This document shows, piece by piece, positions 7,281-10,651 of a stretch of DNA of 10,651 bases (its first letter is position 1; the number at the start of each line of letters is the position of its first letter). The translations under genes and the position numbers were made by a program. Source of the DNA: Clostridium sp. CAG:411 (GTDB lineage: Bacteria > Bacillota > Clostridia > Lachnospirales > Lachnospiraceae). The notes beneath the pieces were generated by a model. The model did not search any database. It was given only the letters and a program-made list of their open reading frames with translations, and was not told the DNA's origin. Where the stretch lies: positions 18,970 to 29,620 of the forward strand of contig FR899669.1 of assembly GCA_000437275.1 (NCBI GenBank), read 5' to 3'.

Positions 7281-7406
7281 GATAGAATTGTGACAGATTA
7301 GCCAATACGGTATTGCAACCTGTTTTGTATGTTTGGGAAGCTTATGTTTGGCTGAATGGTTACTAAAAAATTACTTTTACATTTTCAGGGAAAGGAATTG
7401 TAGGAT
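7281..7406 (+). promoter_or_regulatory. Structured leader upstream of queF (possible regulatory RNA)
   Basis: TTAGCCAA (7298-7305) can pair over eight bases with TTGGCTGA (7348-7355, one G-U). A competing small hairpin, CAATA-CGG-TATTG (7303-7315), uses the same left bases. AACC (7317-7320) inside the loop can pair with GGTT (7358-7361) outside, which would make an H-type pseudoknot. queF and queC are known targets of preQ1 riboswitches in other bacteria, but I cannot match the class I or class II consensus here, and I do not remember class III well enough to judge. Confidence 0.3.
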
Positions 7407-7892
7407 ATGAGTCAACAGACAAAGGATTTAACACTTTTAGGAAATCAAAATGTAGCTTATGCACAGGATTATGCACCTGAAGTATTAGAGACATTTGAAA
7501 ATAAACATCAGGATAATGATTATTTTGTGAAATTTAACTGTCCGGAATTTACCAGTTTATGTCCGATTACGGGACAACCGGATTTTGCGACTATTTATAT
7601 TTCTTATGTTCCAGATGTAAAAATGGTAGAGAGCAAGTCCCTTAAACTTTATTTATTTAGTTTCCGTAATCATGGGGATTTTCATGAAGATTGTGTCAAT
7701 ATTATTATGAAAGATTTGATTAAATTGATGAATCCGAAATATATTGAAGTTTGGGGAAAGTTTTTACCTAGAGGTGGTATTTCTATTGACCCATATTGTA
7801 ATTATGGACGTCCTGGTACCAAATGGGAACAGGTAGCTTGGGAACGGTTATCCAAGCATGATTTATCACCAGAGATGATTAACAACCGATAG
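7407..7892 (+). CDS. queF: NADPH-dependent 7-cyano-7-deazaguanine reductase QueF (short form)
   Basis: QueF reduces the nitrile of preQ0 to the aminomethyl group of preQ1, using NADPH, on the way to queuosine in tRNA. At 161 residues it is the short, single-domain T-fold (YkvM-type) form. The catalytic cysteine is C52 in TSLCPITGQPD, with the proton-donor D59. The QueF signature ESKS is at 75-78, in VESKSLKLYLFSFRNHGDFHE, with FHE at 92-94. ATG 7407 is preceded by AAAGGA at a somewhat long 10-base spacing. queC follows after 12 bases in the same operon. Only the queC and queF steps are encoded in the window; folE, queD, queE and later genes such as tgt and queA must lie elsewhere. Confidence 0.97.
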   Translation: MSQQTKDLTLLGNQNVAYAQDYAPEVLETFENKHQDNDYFVKFNCPEFTSLCPITGQPDFATIYISYVPDVKMVESKSLKLYLFSFRNHGDFHEDCVNIIMKDLIKLMNPKYIEVWGKFLPRGGISIDPYCNYGRPGTKWEQVAWERLSKHDLSPEMINNR

Positions 7893-7904
7893 GAGGAACG
7901 GCGG

Positions 7905-8582
7905 ATGAAAGCATTAGTATTATCCAGTGGAGGCGTTGACAGTACCACTTGTCTTGGAATGGCAGTGGAAAAGTATGGAGCTGAAAATGTATTGTCATTA
8001 TCAATTGCATATGGACAAAAGCACGACAAAGAAATTCTTGCTTCTGATAAGGTTGCAAAATATTATAAAGTAGAACATATTCATATGGATTTGGAGAAGA
8101 TTTTTACCTATAGTGATTGTTCTTTGCTAAAACATTCCGATAAAGAAATCGTAAAAGAAAGTTATGAGGAACAATTGAAGCATACAGATGGAAACCCGGT
8201 AGATACTTATGTTCCGTTCCGAAACGGTTTATTCTTATCAACAGCGGCAAGTATCGCACTTTCGAAAGGATGTAGTGTGATTTATTATGGCGCCCATAGA
8301 GATGATGCGGCAGGAAATGCATATCCAGACTGTAGCAAGGAATTTGAAGATGCAATGAATGAAGCCATTTATCAGGGAAGTGGAAAACAGTTGCATTTGG
8401 AGGCTCCATTTATTGGTTGGACAAAAGCAGAAATTGTAAAAAAAGGATTGGAATTGAAAGTCCCATATGAGCTTACTTGGAGTTGTTATGAAGGTGGAGA
8501 AAAGCCTTGTGGTAAATGTGGAACTTGTCAGGATAGAGCCAAAGCCTTTGCTTTGAATGGAGTAGAGGACCCAGCATTATAG
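7905..8582 (+). CDS. queC: 7-cyano-7-deazaguanine (preQ0) synthase QueC
   Basis: QueC is an ATP-dependent, zinc-containing enzyme that turns 7-carboxy-7-deazaguanine and ammonia into preQ0, the substrate of the neighbouring QueF. It has 225 residues, a normal length. The N-terminal PP-loop SSGGVDSTT lies at 7-15, YGAHRDD is in the middle, and the C-terminal zinc-site cysteines are C194, C202, C205 and C208 (C-x8-C-x2-C-x2-C). ATG 7905 is preceded by AGGAGG at eight bases. The gene starts 12 bases after queF, so cotranscription is very likely. All key residues are present. No clear T-tailed terminator follows. Confidence 0.97.
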   Translation: MKALVLSSGGVDSTTCLGMAVEKYGAENVLSLSIAYGQKHDKEILASDKVAKYYKVEHIHMDLEKIFTYSDCSLLKHSDKEIVKESYEEQLKHTDGNPVDTYVPFRNGLFLSTAASIALSKGCSVIYYGAHRDDAAGNAYPDCSKEFEDAMNEAIYQGSGKQLHLEAPFIGWTKAEIVKKGLELKVPYELTWSCYEGGEKPCGKCGTCQDRAKAFALNGVEDPAL

Positions 8583-8921
8583 AAAGTCATATGTTACTGT
8601 TTATGGTAACAATAATATAATAGGTGATAGCGAAAAGTAATTTATAAAAGGACTAGAAAAAAAATTACCTTTAAAACTTTGGCGATTATCTAATAATAGT
8701 AGGAGGTCAGCTCGTGAAGAAATGGAGTTTGTAAAAAGCAAACTGTGTTGAAAAACGGGAGGACTTCCTTTTGTATGTTAGTTGCTGTTCTTGAATGATT
8801 ATTGGCATTACAACTCGTGAAGCAAGATTATGGGATTAAGTAAGTGACATTGCATGTGTTCCGTTAAATTAAGAAAAATTATGTGGAAAATTTTATTAAG
8901 ATTAGATAAAAAGGAGAAAAA
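8583..8921 (+). other. Gene-free stretch between queC and rlmD with micro-ORF signals
   Basis: No gene is convincing here. A perfect TATAAT (8616-8621) lacks a good -35. TGTTAC (8592-8597) and GTAACA (8606-8611) form a small hairpin without a T-run. A textbook AGGAGG (8701-8706) is followed seven bases later by GTG and a six-codon frame, 8714-8734 (MKKWSL), overlapped by ATG 8722 (MEFVKSKLC). The nine-base word CTCGTGAAG occurs twice, at 8711 and 8814. A second GGGAGG (8758) precedes only stop-ridden frames. The stretch could be a long leader, a small RNA, or decayed coding sequence. Confidence 0.35.
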
Positions 8922-10283
8922 ATGGAATCACGGAAAAGAGAAGTACAAAATAAAAAAAAGAAGTATGTTAAGTCGCAAGATAAGAAAAATAAAACAGTAG
9001 TGAAAAACTCGAAACAGGGAGATTTCAAAGGAAAATCAAATACAAGAAAAAATAATGCAAAAAATACTTTTGCAAAAAATCAAAAAATGTTCCATGGGAG
9101 AGAAAAAGAACAGGGAAAAGAAAAAAATGTGGCAGGGTGCAAACTTGCGAAAAAGTGTGGTGCTTGTACTTATCAGGGAATGCATTATGAAAAGCAGTTG
9201 AAGGAAAAACAAAAACAGGTGGAAAAACTTCTTGGCAAATTTGGAAAGGTACAACCGATTGTAGGTATGAAAGAGCCATATCATTATCGAAATAAAGTAC
9301 ATGCTGTATTTGACCGTGAACGAAACGGTGCAATTATTTCGGGAATCTATCAAGCAGAGAGTCATAAGGTAGTTCGGGTCGATTCCTGTGAAATTGAAGA
9401 TCAGAAGGCAGATGAAATTATTGTATCCATTCGAAATTTATTAAAATCATTCAAAATCAAAACATACGATGAGGATACGGGTTATGGCTTGTTACGTCAT
9501 GTTTTAGTTCGAGTCGGAAAACATAGTGGTGAGATTATGGTAGTATTGGTATTAGGTTCGCCAATCTTACCATCAAAAAACAATTTTGTAAAAGCATTGC
9601 GAAAACTACATCCAGAGATTACAACTATTGTTTTAAATGTCAATAATCAGAAAACCAGTATGGTGCTGGGAGAAAAAGAAACCGTACTTTACGGAAAGGG
9701 ATATATAGAAGATACTCTTTGTGATTCGATTTTCCGCATATCTTCTAAATCTTTTTATCAAATTAATGTGGAGCAGACGGAACGTTTATATAAAAAAGCC
9801 ATTGCATTGGCGGCACTTACTGGAAAAGAACGGGTAATTGATGCCTACTGTGGCATTGGAACAATTGGCATGATTGCCAGCGCTCATGCAAAAGAAGTCA
9901 TAGGAGTAGAACTAAATAAAGATGCAGTAAAAGATGCAATCTATAACGCAAAGCGAAATCAGGTGAAAAACATCCGCTTTTATCAAAATGATGCAGGAAA
10001 ATTTATGGTAGAAATGGCGCAACAGGGAGAAAAGGCAGATGTGGTGCTAATGGATCCACCAAGAGCAGGAAGCACCGAAGAATTTATAGACTCCGTAGCT
10101 ACACTAAATCCAAGTCGAGTGGTTTATATTTCCTGCAATCCTGAAACACAGGCAAGAGATTTAAAATATTTTAAAACCAAAGGGTATGCAGTAAAAGAAA
10201 TCTGTCCATTTGACTTATTCCCTTGGACTGGACATGTGGAGACGGTTGTTCTTTTGTCCCAACTGAAACAAAAGCCGGCATGA
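8922..10283 (+). CDS. rlmD: 23S rRNA (uracil-C5)-methyltransferase, RlmD/RlmCD type
   Basis: This is a SAM-dependent enzyme making 5-methyluridine in 23S rRNA (U1939 for RlmD; Firmicute RlmCD also U747). The 453 residues comprise: residues 1-70, extremely rich in Lys, Asn and Gln, with no recognisable TRAM domain; an iron-sulfur site, C73-x5-C79-x2-C82 plus C156; FYQIN with Q280; SAM motif DAYCGIGTIGM from D307; MDPPRAG (377-383); catalytic C405 in SCNPET; and GHVETVVLL with general base E440. ATG 8922 has AAGGAG five bases upstream. The TGA stop overlaps the ATG of the next frame (ATGA). The protein ends soon after HVETVVLLSQ, whereas I recall longer tails in related Lachnospiraceae proteins. 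Which uridines it methylates cannot be read from the sequence. Confidence 0.93.
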   Translation: MESRKREVQNKKKKYVKSQDKKNKTVVKNSKQGDFKGKSNTRKNNAKNTFAKNQKMFHGREKEQGKEKNVAGCKLAKKCGACTYQGMHYEKQLKEKQKQVEKLLGKFGKVQPIVGMKEPYHYRNKVHAVFDRERNGAIISGIYQAESHKVVRVDSCEIEDQKADEIIVSIRNLLKSFKIKTYDEDTGYGLLRHVLVRVGKHSGEIMVVLVLGSPILPSKNNFVKALRKLHPEITTIVLNVNNQKTSMVLGEKETVLYGKGYIEDTLCDSIFRISSKSFYQINVEQTERLYKKAIALAALTGKERVIDAYCGIGTIGMIASAHAKEVIGVELNKDAVKDAIYNAKRNQVKNIRFYQNDAGKFMVEMAQQGEKADVVLMDPPRAGSTEEFIDSVATLNPSRVVYISCNPETQARDLKYFKTKGYAVKEICPFDLFPWTGHVETVVLLSQLKQKPA

Positions 10284-10534
10284 AGGTCTCCAATTTGTAT
10301 ATCTCACAGGTAAAGAGAAAATGCGGAATTGAGGTTGGAAAGAATTTGCGCGTTGCAACGAGGAGAATGGACTGCTTGCAGGGCAATTCGACGACTGCCG
10401 CGACAGACTTGGAACTTGTTCCAAGTCCTAATTTACCTAAAAATGAAGACAGTAGGCAGCCACAGTGTCCAGAAGATAAAGAGAGCGCAATTGTGGAGGC
10501 ATTGAAGCATTTTAAGATGATTCAGAAGAACTAA
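10280..10534 (+). CDS. Small ORF after rlmD; likely detached or decayed C-terminal module carrying an insert
   Basis: This 84-codon frame starts at ATG 10280, whose bases overlap the rlmD stop (ATGA), allowing coupled translation. Residues 1-22 (MKVSNLYISQVKRKCGIEVG...) and 51-84 (NLPKNEDSRQPQCPEDKE...ALKHFKMIQKN) read like one conserved sequence, which I recall as a tail module on RlmD-like and other Lachnospiraceae proteins; this is memory, not a search. Residues 23-50 are foreign: GC-rich codons, coded by the insert at 10348-10429. The usual first half of such a tail is missing and the frame is shifted relative to rlmD, so I infer a deletion that cut the tail from RlmD. It may be a remnant rather than a working gene. 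The frame can be opened farther upstream at 10223, but that part only shadows rlmD. Confidence 0.5.
   Translation: MKVSNLYISQVKRKCGIEVGKNLRVATRRMDCLQGNSTTAATDLELVPSPNLPKNEDSRQPQCPEDKESAIVEALKHFKMIQKN
10348..10429. mobile_element. Candidate GC-rich palindromic insertion element (82 bp) flanked by AATTT repeats
   Basis: This short block sits between two copies of AATTT (10343-10347 and 10430-10434), as expected for a 5-base target duplication. By hand count 46 of 82 bases are G or C, against clearly AT-rich neighbours. It begins GCG followed by the palindrome CGTTGCAACG (10351-10360) and ends with arms GACTTGGAAC and GTTCCAAGTC around TT (10406-10427). It contains no TA, TGA or TCA, so all six frames are open. 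Net addition is 87 bases (29 codons), keeping the host frame. It has no matching terminal inverted repeats and no transposase, so any mobility would need an enzyme from elsewhere. Its family is unknown to me. Confidence 0.55.
10406..10427. repeat. 10+10 base inverted repeat at the right end of the insert
   Basis: GACTTGGAAC and GTTCCAAGTC are perfect complements separated by TT. As RNA it would fold with nine pairs and a four-base loop. It lies two bases from the right border of the proposed element. Confidence 0.9.
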
Positions 10535-10572
10535 AAAGAGTCTGATAAATCGGAATTGACAGAGGTAATGAA

Positions 10573-10651
10573 ATGTTTGAAGAATTAGGAATTAGTTTTG
10601 GCACAGCACTAATCGTCTTACTTGCATTATATTTTATAGTTAAGTGGGCGG
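10573..10651 (+). CDS. Start of a small membrane protein, partial (runs off right edge)
   Basis: ATG 10573 is preceded by AGAGG at seven bases. The 26 visible residues begin MFEELGISFGTALIVLLALY and continue FIVKWA, one hydrophobic membrane segment after a short acidic N-terminus. It resembles, from memory only, small single-pass clostridial proteins of unknown function. It starts 38 bases after the previous stop and has no promoter of its own that I can see. Confidence 0.6.
   Translation, partial: MFEELGISFGTALIVLLALYFIVKWA

Noticed and set aside
7362..7375. A-rich ACTAAAAAATTAC as the tail of a class I preQ1 riboswitch
   Set aside because: The required hairpin and C-rich partner of the class I consensus are not present just upstream.
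8592..8611. Hairpin TGTTAC/GTAACA as a terminator of queF-queC
   Set aside because: The six-base stem is short and is not followed by a T-run.
9025..9365. Overlapping minus-strand frames opposite the Lys/Asn-rich part of rlmD
   Set aside because: They are mirror images of A-rich coding sequence giving Phe/Leu-rich translations without a start signal.
10171..10424. Minus-strand open frames across the end of rlmD and the small ORF
   Set aside because: They exist because the GC-rich insert has no stop codon in any frame; they lack ribosome binding sites and family motifs.
10556..10561. Perfect TTGACA before the last partial gene
   Set aside because: No -10 lies 16-18 bases downstream, where the sequence is already inside the coding region.
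1..10651. CRISPR arrays, tRNA or rRNA genes, phage or toxin-antitoxin and defence genes
   Set aside because: No regularly spaced repeats, no cloverleaf or rRNA sequence and no such protein motifs were seen on either strand.

Overview
The window looks like chromosomal core DNA from a low-GC Gram-positive anaerobe of the Clostridia, most likely Lachnospiraceae. The grounds are the AT-rich composition, strong AGGAGG-type ribosome binding sites, occasional TTG and GTG starts, Firmicute-type FolP, QueF, QueC, PhoU and NptA proteins, and an RlmD tail fragment that I associate with this family from memory. The genus cannot be fixed from the sequence.

Layout: (1) 1-1330, minus strand: a folate-linked pair, an HD-domain protein followed by folP (cut by the left edge), read from a good sigma-A-type promoter at 1302-1330. 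(2) 1400-7200, plus strand: a phosphate block. A divergent promoter carries TTTACAT-type direct repeats resembling a PhoP (Pho) box and drives pstB and phoU. A separate promoter serves a Na+/phosphate cotransporter with a PhoU-like tail, closed by a terminator. A PhoP/PhoR-type response regulator and sensor kinase follow, closed by a second terminator. pstS, pstC and pstA are not here. (3) 7246-8582: a strong promoter, a roughly 125-base potentially folding leader, then queF and queC of 7-deazaguanine (preQ0/preQ1, queuosine) synthesis. (4) 8583-8921: a stretch with no convincing gene. (5) 8922-10534: an RlmD-type 23S rRNA uracil-C5 methyltransferase with an unusual Lys/Asn-rich N-terminus, overlapped by ATGA with a small downstream reading frame. 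(6) 10573-10651: the start of a small membrane protein cut by the right edge.

The genes combine ordinary functions: phosphate sensing and uptake (PstB, PhoU, NptA and the two-component pair act together), folate synthesis, tRNA wobble-base modification and rRNA methylation.

The most unusual object is a short GC-rich insert at 10348-10429 inside the small frame after rlmD. It is flanked by a 5-base direct repeat (AATTT), carries a 10-base palindrome near its left end and a 10+10 base inverted repeat at its right end, has no TA dinucleotide, and has no stop codon in any of the six frames. It looks like a mobile palindromic element that inserts into coding sequence without breaking the frame. 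I cannot test its copy number from this window.
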